Source of the DNA: Microbacterium nanhaiense
Lineage (GTDB): Bacteria > Actinomycetota > Actinomycetes > Actinomycetales > Microbacteriaceae
Length of the DNA: 64,000 nucleotides
Assembly (NCBI RefSeq): GCF_014646015.1
Contig: NZ_BMMQ01000003.1
Coordinates: forward strand, 248,001-312,000
Direction: 5' to 3'
Part shown: in pieces, positions 54,477 to 63,452 of the stretch
Numbering within the stretch: position 1 is the first letter of the stretch
How the letters are laid out: each line of letters begins with the position of its first letter
The notes under the pieces: model-generated
Told to the model about the DNA's origin: nothing
The model's input: only the letters and a program-made list of their open reading frames with translations
Database searches by the model: none
Made by a program: the position numbers and the translations under genes

Positions 54477-55412
54477 ATGACGACATCCCCCGAGATCGCC
54501 GCGATCGTTCCCTGCTACAACGAAGAGGTCGCGATCGGCCAGGTCGTTGCGGATCTGCGCGCGGCGGTCCCCGAGATGACGATCTACGTCTACGACAACA
54601 ACAGCTCGGACCGCACGGCGGAGGTCGCCGAGGCGGCGGGCGCAATCGTGCGCCGCGAGAGCCGTAAGGGCAAGGGCAACGTCGTGCGGCGAGCGTTCGC
54701 GGACATCGACGCCGACATCTACGTCATGATCGATGGCGACGACACCTACGACGCGGCCGCGCTGCCGGAGATGATCCGCGCCCTGCGGGAGGGCCCCTAT
54801 GACCACGTCCTCGGCGTGCGGACCCAGCCGGAGGAGGCCGAGTCGGCCTATCGCGCAGGCCACGAGCTCGGAAACAAGGGCTTCAACTGGCTCGTCGGCG
54901 GCATCTTCGGCGACGAGGTCAGCGACATGCTGAGCGGGTACCGCGTCATGTCGCGGCGCTTCGTGAAGAGCTTCCCCGCCGCGTCGCGCGAGTTCGAGAT
55001 CGAAACCGAGCTCACGGTGCACGTCATGAGCCTGCGCGTGCCGCAGACGGAGGTCGCGGTCGGTTTCAAGGACCGTCCCGCGGGCAGCGAGAGCAAGCTG
55101 CGCACCTATCACGACGGGTTCCGGATCCTGAACCTCGTCATGCAGCTGATCCGTCACGAGCGTCCGCTGTTCTTCTATGGAATCCTCGGCACGATCCTGG
55201 TGCTCGTCGGACTGGTCCTCGGGGTTCCTCTCATCATCGAGTTCGCGCAGACGGGCCTCGTGCCCCGTTTCCCGACGGCGATCCTCACGGTCGCCTTCGG
55301 CGTCATGGGAGCGCTCACCTGGGCCGTGGGGCTCATTCTCGACGGGGTGTTGAAGGCACGGCGCGAGACGAGCCGCCTGCTCTACCTGCAGTACAGCGCG
55401 CCGAGCCGCTGA
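54477..55412 (+). CDS. Membrane-anchored family 2 glycosyltransferase (dolichol-phosphate-sugar synthase-like)
   Basis: 311 residues. GT-A domain: AIVPCYNEEVAIGQVVADLR, VYDNNSSDRTAEVA, YVMIDGDDTYDA (DxD), and the acceptor region VSDMLSGYRVMSRRFVKSFP. Two C-terminal helices (about 225-250 and 262-285) anchor it in the membrane. The combination is typical of polyprenyl-phosphate sugar synthases, which make lipid-linked sugars for use outside the membrane. ATG 54477 lies 55 bases after the exporter ATPase, in the same direction. Confidence 0.9.
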   Translation: MTTSPEIAAIVPCYNEEVAIGQVVADLRAAVPEMTIYVYDNNSSDRTAEVAEAAGAIVRRESRKGKGNVVRRAFADIDADIYVMIDGDDTYDAAALPEMIRALREGPYDHVLGVRTQPEEAESAYRAGHELGNKGFNWLVGGIFGDEVSDMLSGYRVMSRRFVKSFPAASREFEIETELTVHVMSLRVPQTEVAVGFKDRPAGSESKLRTYHDGFRILNLVMQLIRHERPLFFYGILGTILVLVGLVLGVPLIIEFAQTGLVPRFPTAILTVAFGVMGALTWAVGLILDGVLKARRETSRLLYLQYSAPSR

Positions 55413-55456
55413 CCGGAAGCCGGCCGGCCGTGTGTGAAAGACGCGGCGACCGGCGC

Positions 55457-57520
55457 TTAGGCGCTGTCGAGCGCCGCGGCGATCTCCCGACCGAGATATG
55501 GAGCGAGCGTAGACGCGTACGTCGCCGTGAGGTGCGTGCCGTCGCGATACACGATCACGCCTCCGATGACCGCGAGGCAGCGGTCATCGGCGCAGTAGAA
55601 CGGCGTCATGTCCACCAGTCGCGCGTTGGGGTCGTTCTCCACGGCGCGCGTCAGTCCATCGTCGACGAGCGCGTCGTCGAGCGGGCGCGAGCACCGATCG
55701 TTCGCGGTGTCGGGATCCGTCTCGATGCACGTGACCGTGCTGCTCAGCAGGTGGGGATTGTCGCGGATCGCGATGACGGGAATCGAGGCGTCCGCGCGCT
55801 GCGACCAGGCGTCCGTCATCGCCCGCACGCCCTCATCGTCCTCATCCTCGTGACCGGCGAATCGCGTGACGATGATGCCGTCGATATCTGCGCTCTCGGA
55901 GATCCGCTCCGTCAGGGCGGTGCGCCAGTCCGAGCAGGCCTGCGTGCCCTCGACCGTCTTCTGCTCGAGCTCCTCGGTCGTCCAGTAGCATCCCTCGTGA
56001 CCGGCGACATCGATACGCCAGTTGTGTGCCTCCGCGATCGACTCGTACGCGCCGATGAGCGTGTTGTTGTGTGAGTCGCCGACCGCGATGAGGTGCTTGT
56101 CGTAGCCCGAATCCGGCCCCAGCGAGCACATCCGGAGGGTGGCGTCGTTCATGGCGGACCAGCAGTCGTCGTGCTCGCGATTCGCGTCGTCCATGCGAAT
56201 GCCCTCGACGGCCGGAACGAGGGGAACGGAATCGAGCTCGGGGTTGTCGCACGGGGCCAGTTCGGGATCCATGGACTGCGCACCGAAGCACTCGGGCTGC
56301 TCGGCCGCGAGCTTCTCGGCGATCTCGATGGCGCGCTGCTCGCTCAGCTGCGCCGCCGCGGTTGCCGCCGCCGGCACGGCGACCACGATCGCCATCGCGG
56401 CGAGCGTGAGGCCTGCGATCGTGCGGGGACGTCGTCCGGCCAGCATCCGCGGCGAGCGTCGCGTGCCGTCCTCGACGAAGTGAGTCGACAGGTAGGCGAG
56501 TACGACCGAGATCGCACCGATGGCGAGCTTGTGTCCCGTCGTGAGGGGAATGCCGGTCGCGAACGGGACGAGGACGATGAGGGGCCAGTGCCAGAGGTAG
56601 ATCGCATACGAGACGCGGCCGAGGAACGCGATGGGGGCGAAGCTTCCGATCGCGGACACGGCGGGGCTCGCGGCGAGGATGACAGCGGCGGTCCCGAGCA
56701 CGGGCAGCAGGGCACTCGCGCCGGGGAACGGGGTCGCCGCCGAGTAGGCGACGACGCTGATCCCGATGGCGGTGAGGCCCGCGAAGGCGACGTTGTGGCG
56801 CCACGCGCCACGCAGCGCGGGCAAGAAGGCGAGCAGAGCGCCCGCTCCGAACTCCCACGCGCGCGTGAACGTCGAGAAGTAGGCCTCGCTCGGCGACTGC
56901 GTCATGAGCCACACCGAGTAGATGAATGATGCGACCGTCGCGGCGGCGATCGTGAGGAGCGCGACGCGGTGCCACGCGGCTCGGCGGAAGACCCAGAACG
57001 CAGCGATGAGGAGGAGGGGGAGCAGGACGTAGAACTGCTCCTCCGCCGACAGCGTCCAGAAGTGCTGGACCGGCGATGCCTGGTTCTCGGCCGCGAGGTA
57101 ATCGACGCTGTCGGCCATGAGTCGCCAGTTCTGCACGTACAGGGTCGACGCGACGATCTCGCCGAGGAACTGCTCCCAGAGCGAACGCGGCACGAGCACG
57201 ACGACGGCGATCGCGGTCGCCAGCAGCGTGAGCAGGGACGCGGGGAGGAGGCGCGCCGCACGGCGCGCCCAGAAATGGCCGACCGCGATCCGGCCCGTGG
57301 TCTCGCGTTCCCTCAGCAGATGCGAGGTGATCAGGTATCCGCTGATGACGAAGAACACGTCGACGCCGACGAATCCTCCGGTGAGCCGATTCGGCCACAG
57401 ATGGTAGAGGAGCACGCTGACGACGGCGAGTGCGCGCAGCGCCTGGATATCCGATCGGAATCCCGAGGTGCGGGGTCTGGCATTGCCGGTACGAGCCACC
57501 GGAAGATCGTACCGGGGCAT
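55457..57520 (-). CDS. Acyltransferase 3 with C-terminal SGNH domain (OafA-like)
   Basis: Probably O-acetylates envelope glycans, 687 residues. ATG 57520 (MPRYDLPVAR) is preferred, with AGGAG about ten bases upstream; a 57565 start is possible. Residues about 20-365 form a ten-helix acyltransferase domain: SDIQALRALAVVSVLLYHLWPN (conserved His), GVDVFFVISGYLIT, and SAEEQFYVLLPL. The periplasmic part carries the SGNH hydrolase motif LIAVGDSHNNTLIG near 500 and the catalytic pair in YRDGTHLTATY near the end. It is convergent with the glycosyltransferase at 54477 and divergent from a similar gene at 57625. Confidence 0.92.
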   Translation of the reverse strand: MPRYDLPVARTGNARPRTSGFRSDIQALRALAVVSVLLYHLWPNRLTGGFVGVDVFFVISGYLITSHLLRERETTGRIAVGHFWARRAARLLPASLLTLLATAIAVVVLVPRSLWEQFLGEIVASTLYVQNWRLMADSVDYLAAENQASPVQHFWTLSAEEQFYVLLPLLLIAAFWVFRRAAWHRVALLTIAAATVASFIYSVWLMTQSPSEAYFSTFTRAWEFGAGALLAFLPALRGAWRHNVAFAGLTAIGISVVAYSAATPFPGASALLPVLGTAAVILAASPAVSAIGSFAPIAFLGRVSYAIYLWHWPLIVLVPFATGIPLTTGHKLAIGAISVVLAYLSTHFVEDGTRRSPRMLAGRRPRTIAGLTLAAMAIVVAVPAAATAAAQLSEQRAIEIAEKLAAEQPECFGAQSMDPELAPCDNPELDSVPLVPAVEGIRMDDANREHDDCWSAMNDATLRMCSLGPDSGYDKHLIAVGDSHNNTLIGAYESIAEAHNWRIDVAGHEGCYWTTEELEQKTVEGTQACSDWRTALTERISESADIDGIIVTRFAGHEDEDDEGVRAMTDAWSQRADASIPVIAIRDNPHLLSSTVTCIETDPDTANDRCSRPLDDALVDDGLTRAVENDPNARLVDMTPFYCADDRCLAVIGGVIVYRDGTHLTATYASTLAPYLGREIAAALDSA

Positions 57521-57624
57521 GGCTTGGTAGCTCCTGCGGGAGCGCGGATATGGCATAAACTGCATGGTCGGGCTCGGCGCGCAGACGGGCGTCGCGCCAC
57601 CATCCGGTGAGAAGGGGTGAGGAC

Positions 57625-59706
57625 ATGGCCGACTCGGTCGTCGCGCGGCCGCTCCGCCGCCCCTCCACGAGGCAGGCCAACGTCCCGCCGGTCGGACAGC
57701 GACGGCGCATCGCCGAGATCGACGGTCTGCGCGGCATCGCGCTCACGCTCGTCGTGATCTTTCACCTCTTCGGGAACGGGCGGGTCTCGGGCGGCGTCGA
57801 CGTCTTCCTGGCGGTATCCGGCTTCCTGCTGACGCTGTCGCTCGCCCGCGGGCTTGCGGCAGGAGGACCGCTCGGTGTACGCAGGCGCTGGGTGCGAACC
57901 TTCGCGAGACTCGCCCCGCCCGCCGCCCTCGTGCTCGCCACGATCGTGGTGCTCAGCTACACCGTGCTCACCCCGTGGACGCGCGAGCAGAACCTCATCG
58001 AGGTCGTCTCCGCCGCCCTTTACGTCGAGAACTGGCAACTGATCCTCTCCCAGCTTTCGTACGAGGCCGCCGGGCCGGCGACAAGCCCTGTGCAGCACTT
58101 CTGGTCGCTCTCGGTGCAGGCGCAGTTCTTCCTCGTCATGCCCCTCGTGGCCACGGCGATCCTCGCCGCGATTCCGGCGGCTGTTCGGGTGCGCGCCTTC
58201 TGGACCGTGCTCGGCCTCGCGACCGTCCTCTCCTTCGCGTATGCCGCGATCCGCAACGCGGAAGCACCGGAGGCGACCTACTTCGATTCGCTCGCCCGAT
58301 TCTGGGAACTCGGTGTCGGCGGGCTTGCCGCCGGCCTCTTCCTCCGGGCCGCTGTCGTGCCCGCACGGGCCCGAGCGGCGACGGGATGGCTGGGCCTGGC
58401 GATGGTCGTTGCCAGCGGATTCGTGTTCGATGGCGGTGCCGCATACCCGGGGCCGGCCGCCCTCATGCCTGTCGGCGGTGCGCTGCTCGTTCTCCTGTCA
58501 TCGGGTGGAGGCGCGGCATCTCCCTCGGCTCTCCTGTCGAGCCGTGCGCTCGGAGGGCTCGATCGCCTGTCATACGGGCTCTACCTGTGGCACTGGCCCC
58601 TCCTCATCGCGGCGTTGACCGTGACCGGGCGGGATCATGTCTCGCTGGCGGGTGCCGCGGTGGTGCTTGCAGGTGCCGTGCTCGCGACCGTCGCGACGCG
58701 CGGGCTTTTGCGGTGGCCGACCTCCTGGGCGAGCGTCGACCGGCCGAAGCGCGCCGCGGCGATCGTGGCGATCGCCGTTCTCGTGGCGGCGCTTCCCGCC
58801 TCGGTCGGCATCGCACTCGAGAGGCGCGACGGCCTGCCCGTCGAACTCGGTCCGTGCGCCGGCGCCGCGGCACTGGACGCCGCGCGGACGGAGTGCGCCG
58901 ATACCGTCTACTCGCGCGTGGTGCCGGGGCTCGATGTGCTGCGCGAGGATGACGCGAACCGCGAGGAATGCTGGACGCGACGCGGAGATGCGGAGTTCGG
59001 GCTGTGCACCCTGGGGGATGCCTCGGCGGCCACGCGCGTGCTTGCCGTCGGCGACTCACACAACAACGTGCTCGTCGACGTGTATGACGACATCGCGCGG
59101 CATCAGGGGTGGCGCATCGACGTGGCCGGCAGCGAGGGATGCCAGTGGGTGGCCGCGGGCACCGTCAGCGACGGCAACGTCGACGGCGGGTACCCGCTGT
59201 GTGGGCAGTGGCGACGGTTCGTGGGCGGGCTCGTCGCCTCGGGCGATTACGACGCGGTCGTCACGCTCGGATCCTCGCGGCCGCGTTTCGGCGACGCGTC
59301 GACCGGCATCGAGGGGCCGGAGTATCACGCGCAGCAGCTCGCCGCAGCGTGGGGCGAGCGCGCGGATCCGTCCGTTCCGATCATCGCGATCCGCGACAAT
59401 CCGATCTACGGCGAGGACGCCCTGACCTGCCTGACCGATGCCGACGCGGCGCTCGCGGGTCGCTGCGCCGTTCCGCGCGCGGATGCCCTGATCGAGACGG
59501 GGGTCGAGCGAGCGGCGGCCTCCGTCCCCAACGCCCACGTCATCGACCTGACGGATCGGACCTGCGAGCCGCTGTCGTGCAGTCTGGCGGTCGGCGGCGT
59601 CGTCGTGACGCGCGACGGGTCGCACCTGACCGGTACCTTCGCGTCGACGCTGACCCCGTACCTCGAGACGGAGCTGCTGAGGCTCGTCCCAGCGCCCGCC
59701 GCCTAG
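57625..59706 (+). CDS. Acyltransferase 3 with C-terminal SGNH domain, diverged paralogue
   Basis: Same two-part design as the divergent neighbour, 693 residues. AGAAGGGGTGAGG precedes ATG 57625. Motifs: AEIDGLRGIALTLVVIFHLFGN (His kept), GGVDVFLAVSGFLLTLS, and FWSLSVQAQFFLVMPL, where the Glu of the usual EEQFY is replaced. The SGNH domain has VLAVGDSHNNVLVD and TRDGSHLTGTF. The middle helices are less conserved. The change suggests an altered acyl donor or acceptor, or loss of transferase activity. Confidence 0.9.
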   Translation: MADSVVARPLRRPSTRQANVPPVGQRRRIAEIDGLRGIALTLVVIFHLFGNGRVSGGVDVFLAVSGFLLTLSLARGLAAGGPLGVRRRWVRTFARLAPPAALVLATIVVLSYTVLTPWTREQNLIEVVSAALYVENWQLILSQLSYEAAGPATSPVQHFWSLSVQAQFFLVMPLVATAILAAIPAAVRVRAFWTVLGLATVLSFAYAAIRNAEAPEATYFDSLARFWELGVGGLAAGLFLRAAVVPARARAATGWLGLAMVVASGFVFDGGAAYPGPAALMPVGGALLVLLSSGGGAASPSALLSSRALGGLDRLSYGLYLWHWPLLIAALTVTGRDHVSLAGAAVVLAGAVLATVATRGLLRWPTSWASVDRPKRAAAIVAIAVLVAALPASVGIALERRDGLPVELGPCAGAAALDAARTECADTVYSRVVPGLDVLREDDANREECWTRRGDAEFGLCTLGDASAATRVLAVGDSHNNVLVDVYDDIARHQGWRIDVAGSEGCQWVAAGTVSDGNVDGGYPLCGQWRRFVGGLVASGDYDAVVTLGSSRPRFGDASTGIEGPEYHAQQLAAAWGERADPSVPIIAIRDNPIYGEDALTCLTDADAALAGRCAVPRADALIETGVERAAASVPNAHVIDLTDRTCEPLSCSLAVGGVVVTRDGSHLTGTFASTLTPYLETELLRLVPAPAA

Positions 59707-59716
59707 GATCGACGCT

Positions 59717-61657
59717 ATGGATTCGAGCGCGCCGGCCCCGACCTCCACACGTCGCAGAATCACCGGGGCGCCGACGCCGCGGGCGCTGTGGCGGCGGCAC
59801 CACCTCATCGCCGCAATCGGCGCACTGCTCGCCGCGCTCGCGTGGGGCGCGGGCAGGGAGCCGAGACCGATCTTCGAGGCGTTCGACGGCAATTCGATCG
59901 TCGCGGTGCTCGGATTCGTCGCGGTCTGGGCGGGCGGGCTGTGGGTGCTGCGCGCGGCGGGGATGTCCTCTCGGCCCGTCTTCGGCTGGGCGATCTCCGT
60001 CGGCGTCGTTTTCGCGATCGCGGAGCTCGCGGGCCTCTCGCTCCTGCGCGATGAGGCGGACCTGTCGCTCCTTGCCCCCTCGGCGTGGAGCGGAATCCAC
60101 GTGGTCGGGACGGCGTATGCCGCCGTCCTCCTCGTCGCCGCGATCCTGATCCTCGTAGACCGTCTCGGTGAGGACAGGGCGGTGAGCAATACGCCTCGGA
60201 CGCGCCTCGGACGCTTCGTCGCTCGTCTCGGCGGAAGAACCGGACGCCGGCGCTGGGCCGCGATCGGCATCACGGCGGGCGTCGTCATCGTCGCACGGCT
60301 ACCCGTCCTCTTCGTGTGGTGGCCGGGGCTGATCTTCTTCGACTCGTACCGCAGCCTCTCTTATGCGCGCGGAATTGGCCCGTGGGAGGCGTACGAGCCC
60401 GTGGGCCACTCGCTGATCATTGCGGGCTGGAACGGTCTCTGGGAGTTCTTCGGATGGTCGGACCAGACGGCGCTCGCCTTCGCCGCGACGGTGCAGCTGC
60501 TCTCGAGCACGGCCGCCTTCGTCTTCCTCCTTGTCCGGCTGGCGGCGTGGCGCGTGAATCCGATCGTCTGGGCCGCGGCGCTCGCCTGGGTGTCCCTGCA
60601 CCCCGTACTGGCACTGTCGTCGATCACGATCGTCAAGGACATCCCGTTCATGTCGGCGTTCATCGTCTTCGCCGTGGCCATCGCCGAGGCGGCGCTGCGC
60701 CGTCGCGACGAGCGGGTGCCGGCCTGGGTGTGGTGCACGATGGCGGTCGCAGGCATCGCCGTTGCCGTGCTGCGCAGCAATGGCGTCTATGTGGTGATCC
60801 TGTCCCTCCCGCTCCTGTTCCTCCCGCTGCGTCGGCACTGGAAGCCGATGCTCGGCGTCGCGAGCTGTTGCGCGATCGCCATCGTCGCCTATCTCGGGCC
60901 GCTGCAGACGGCGCTCGGCGTCGTGCCGGGGCCGAAGACCGAGATGTGGTCGATCCCTCTCCAGCAGATCGCGCGAATCGCCCTCGATCACCACGACGAG
61001 ATGAGCGACGAGGACCGCGAGTACGTCGACTCGATCTTTACAAGCTGGGATGTTGACGAGGTCGGAGACCACTACATCTCGGAGTTCTCCGACCCGATCA
61101 AGCTCGACGCGCGCGACAAGTGGGACGATTTCACGACGGCCGAGTTCCTCTCGGGGTGGGCGCGCCTAGTCGGCGAGTACCCGATGACGGCGGTGACGGC
61201 CACGCTGGGCAACACCGTGGGCTACTGGGCGCCCGGGGCGCCCTCGTATGACGGCCTCGTCGCGGAATCGCACAATCATGTCCGCACGATCTCCCTCGAC
61301 ATCCCGGACCGAGAGGATCCGCGCACCGGCGTGCAGGCATACCTGCACGACAACCGGCTCGTCGGATACTTCAACACCGAGGAGTCGCTGAACATACCGG
61401 TTCTCGGCCAGGCGATGTCCACGGGAACCGTGACGTGGGTGTGGCTGCTCAGCCTCGTCGTCCTCATCCGAGCCCGCGCGTGGCGACTCGCGGGGGCACT
61501 GGTGCCGGCCGGCGTCCTCATGTTGACGTTCCTCGCCGGGCCCGTCTCGGGCGGCATGCGGTACATGCTCGTCTTCTTCGCACTCGTCCCGCTCGTCGTC
61601 GGCCTTGCCGAGACCTCCGCGCGCCGAGGAAACACGGCGGCCGCCCCGCGATCCTGA
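59717..61657 (+). CDS. Large multipass membrane protein (DUF6020-like)
   Basis: Function unknown; 646 residues. ATG 59717 follows the acyltransferase by 10 bases. I count about twelve hydrophobic segments, arranged as two N-terminal groups and a C-terminal group. VWWPGLIFFDSYRSLSYARGIGPWEAYEPVGHSLIIAG and SSITIVKDIPFMSAFIVFAVAI are strongly conserved-looking, resembling the DUF6020 family and, more loosely, GT-C-type glycosyltransferases (candidate Asp in FFDS). An extracellular stretch of about 120 residues (450-570) follows. The context (glycan locus, acyltransferases) suits a GT-C role, but this is inference. Confidence 0.75.
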   Translation: MDSSAPAPTSTRRRITGAPTPRALWRRHHLIAAIGALLAALAWGAGREPRPIFEAFDGNSIVAVLGFVAVWAGGLWVLRAAGMSSRPVFGWAISVGVVFAIAELAGLSLLRDEADLSLLAPSAWSGIHVVGTAYAAVLLVAAILILVDRLGEDRAVSNTPRTRLGRFVARLGGRTGRRRWAAIGITAGVVIVARLPVLFVWWPGLIFFDSYRSLSYARGIGPWEAYEPVGHSLIIAGWNGLWEFFGWSDQTALAFAATVQLLSSTAAFVFLLVRLAAWRVNPIVWAAALAWVSLHPVLALSSITIVKDIPFMSAFIVFAVAIAEAALRRRDERVPAWVWCTMAVAGIAVAVLRSNGVYVVILSLPLLFLPLRRHWKPMLGVASCCAIAIVAYLGPLQTALGVVPGPKTEMWSIPLQQIARIALDHHDEMSDEDREYVDSIFTSWDVDEVGDHYISEFSDPIKLDARDKWDDFTTAEFLSGWARLVGEYPMTAVTATLGNTVGYWAPGAPSYDGLVAESHNHVRTISLDIPDREDPRTGVQAYLHDNRLVGYFNTEESLNIPVLGQAMSTGTVTWVWLLSLVVLIRARAWRLAGALVPAGVLMLTFLAGPVSGGMRYMLVFFALVPLVVGLAETSARRGNTAAAPRS

Positions 61658-61679
61658 GGATCCGGGGCGGCCGCCGTGT
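61632..61679. terminator. Bidirectional terminator between the DUF6020-like and glycosyltransferase genes
   Basis: Perfect 17-bp arms (61632-61648 and 61663-61679; ACACGGCGGCCGCCCCG and its complement) around a 14-nt loop. The left arm overlaps the 3' end of the membrane-protein gene. It lies between convergent genes. Confidence 0.85.
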
Positions 61680-61691
61680 GTCGTACTCGGG

Positions 61692-63359
61692 CTATCGCGA
61701 GAGGCGCCGGCGCAGGGCCCGCACCGCTCGCGCGGGCAGACCGCCCAGGCGGCGGTTCACGCCGCGGACGATCCGCGCGGCCCTGCCGCCCGTGCGGGCG
61801 TTGAGGCTGCGGGCGACGACGCGGGCCGCCGAATCCGGAACGTGCGGGGGGCGCGCCTCGCGCAGCTGCTCGCGCAGGCGCGCGGTCTCGGGATCCACGC
61901 GCACCACCTTCTCGTCGAGGTGCTCGTTCTCTCGGAGATCGGCCAGCTGCGCGGCCTCGCTCGAGTGCCACTCGAAGCCGGCGATCTGCGCGACGACGTC
62001 CTCGAGGCTGCGCTCGTCGGTCACGTACGCCCGGGCGCGCTCGACGACGGCCGAGTTCCAGATCGTCACGGCCTCGTCGTTGTCGTGGCCGGGGGTGAAG
62101 TAGCGGATGGCACCGATCCACGGCTTGTCCATCTCGACGTACATCGCCTGCAGGCTCTCGCTGGACAGCTCGGCCGTGATCGGCATGTCGACGCGGAAGG
62201 GCGCCGGGAAGACGCTCTGCGGCGTCTCCTCCGCGAAGATCACGCGGTTGTCGGTGCGGAACCATTCCTTGACGAGGTAGAGCTCGTTCATCGGGTCCGC
62301 GAGCATGCGGCGGCGCTCGTCGTGGAGCTTCGACCACGGGCCCACAAGCACTACGTGCACATCGGTCTGCGTGTTGTTGAGGATCCGGTCGATCGAGGGC
62401 CGCGCGTACCGGGCGTTCTCCTGCGTCACCTCGGTGACGACCTTGATGAGCGGGACCTCCCAGATGCGGTTGTCGGCCTTGCGGCGGTAGCGCGGGATCG
62501 CCATGCGCTGGGCGAAGTGCACATCGTTGTGCCAGGCCACCAGCTGGCCCTGGTGCTGAACGGTGCCGGGGCCCATGTGGTAGCCGATGGCGTCGTGTGC
62601 GGGGATGAACACCGCGCCGGCCTGCCACAGCTGGTATGCGATCTCGGTGTCCTCGCCCAGGTGCAGGCGGGTGTCCTGACCGAAGGTGCGGTCGTAGACG
62701 GCGCGCGTCACGGTCGCGCAGGCGCCCATGTGCGTCGAATAGTTGCGCCCGTCCGAGGTGTTCAGGTCGTCGGTGTCGCGGTAAATCTTCTTCGACCAGT
62801 GCTCGTGCAACTGGGAGCGGTCGTAGTCGTCGCCGATCGTGCCGGCCTTGACCTTGTTGTAGACCTCTTCGGGGGTGTAGTCCCACTCCTCGATGAATGC
62901 CTTCTCGCCGATCGTCGCGGCCTCGGGGATGAAATGGCCCCACTTCGCGTGCTGACGCACGTTGTCCCGGAAGAGGATCATGTCCGAGTCGCACCAGTAG
63001 ATGATGTCGCCGGTCGTCGCCTTGATGCCGATGTCGGTCGCGTTGGAGCGGCCCCAGCCGTCGTTGACCTCGTGAACCCGGATCAGTCGCGTGTTCTTCG
63101 GGATGAACTCGCCCAGCTCGACCGGCTCCTCGCCGCCGCCGTCGTCGAGGACGACGACCTCCATGAGGTCCTCCGGATAGTCCTGCGCCGCGAGCGACGC
63201 GAGGGTGTACTCGAGAGTCTTCGACTTGAACGCGGGAATGATCACCGAGACGGTCATCGTCGGCTCCCAATCGTCCGGCACGGTGCCGTCGAAAACGTCC
63301 CGCCAGCGGTTGCGGGAGACAATCGTGGGCGCGGGGACACGGGATGCGGCATCAGTCAC
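61692..63359 (-). CDS. Family 2 glycosyltransferase with long C-terminal region
   Basis: 555 residues. GTG 63359 was chosen (reads VTDAASRVPAPTIVSRNRW). The GT-A core begins at MTVSVIIPAFKSKTLEYTLASLAAQDYPEDLMEVVVLDDGGG; YWCDSDMILFRDN has the metal-binding DxD. MGACATVTRAVYDRTFGQD and LHLGEDTEIAYQLWQAGAVF are the acceptor/catalytic region. After about 300 the protein continues with helical, basic segments that end in Arg-rich RGVNRRLGGLPARAVRALRRRLSR, which could sit on the membrane. It is convergent with the DUF6020-like gene and divergent from the next gene. Confidence 0.86.
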   Translation of the reverse strand: MTDAASRVPAPTIVSRNRWRDVFDGTVPDDWEPTMTVSVIIPAFKSKTLEYTLASLAAQDYPEDLMEVVVLDDGGGEEPVELGEFIPKNTRLIRVHEVNDGWGRSNATDIGIKATTGDIIYWCDSDMILFRDNVRQHAKWGHFIPEAATIGEKAFIEEWDYTPEEVYNKVKAGTIGDDYDRSQLHEHWSKKIYRDTDDLNTSDGRNYSTHMGACATVTRAVYDRTFGQDTRLHLGEDTEIAYQLWQAGAVFIPAHDAIGYHMGPGTVQHQGQLVAWHNDVHFAQRMAIPRYRRKADNRIWEVPLIKVVTEVTQENARYARPSIDRILNNTQTDVHVVLVGPWSKLHDERRRMLADPMNELYLVKEWFRTDNRVIFAEETPQSVFPAPFRVDMPITAELSSESLQAMYVEMDKPWIGAIRYFTPGHDNDEAVTIWNSAVVERARAYVTDERSLEDVVAQIAGFEWHSSEAAQLADLRENEHLDEKVVRVDPETARLREQLREARPPHVPDSAARVVARSLNARTGGRAARIVRGVNRRLGGLPARAVRALRRRLSR

Positions 63360-63452
63360 GAGGGGAAGTCTAACCAGCGGCGCCATGCCGCGCCTCAGAG
63401 AATGCCGCGCGCCCCAGAGGCCGTCCGGAAGCCACCGGATAAACTCGCCGGT

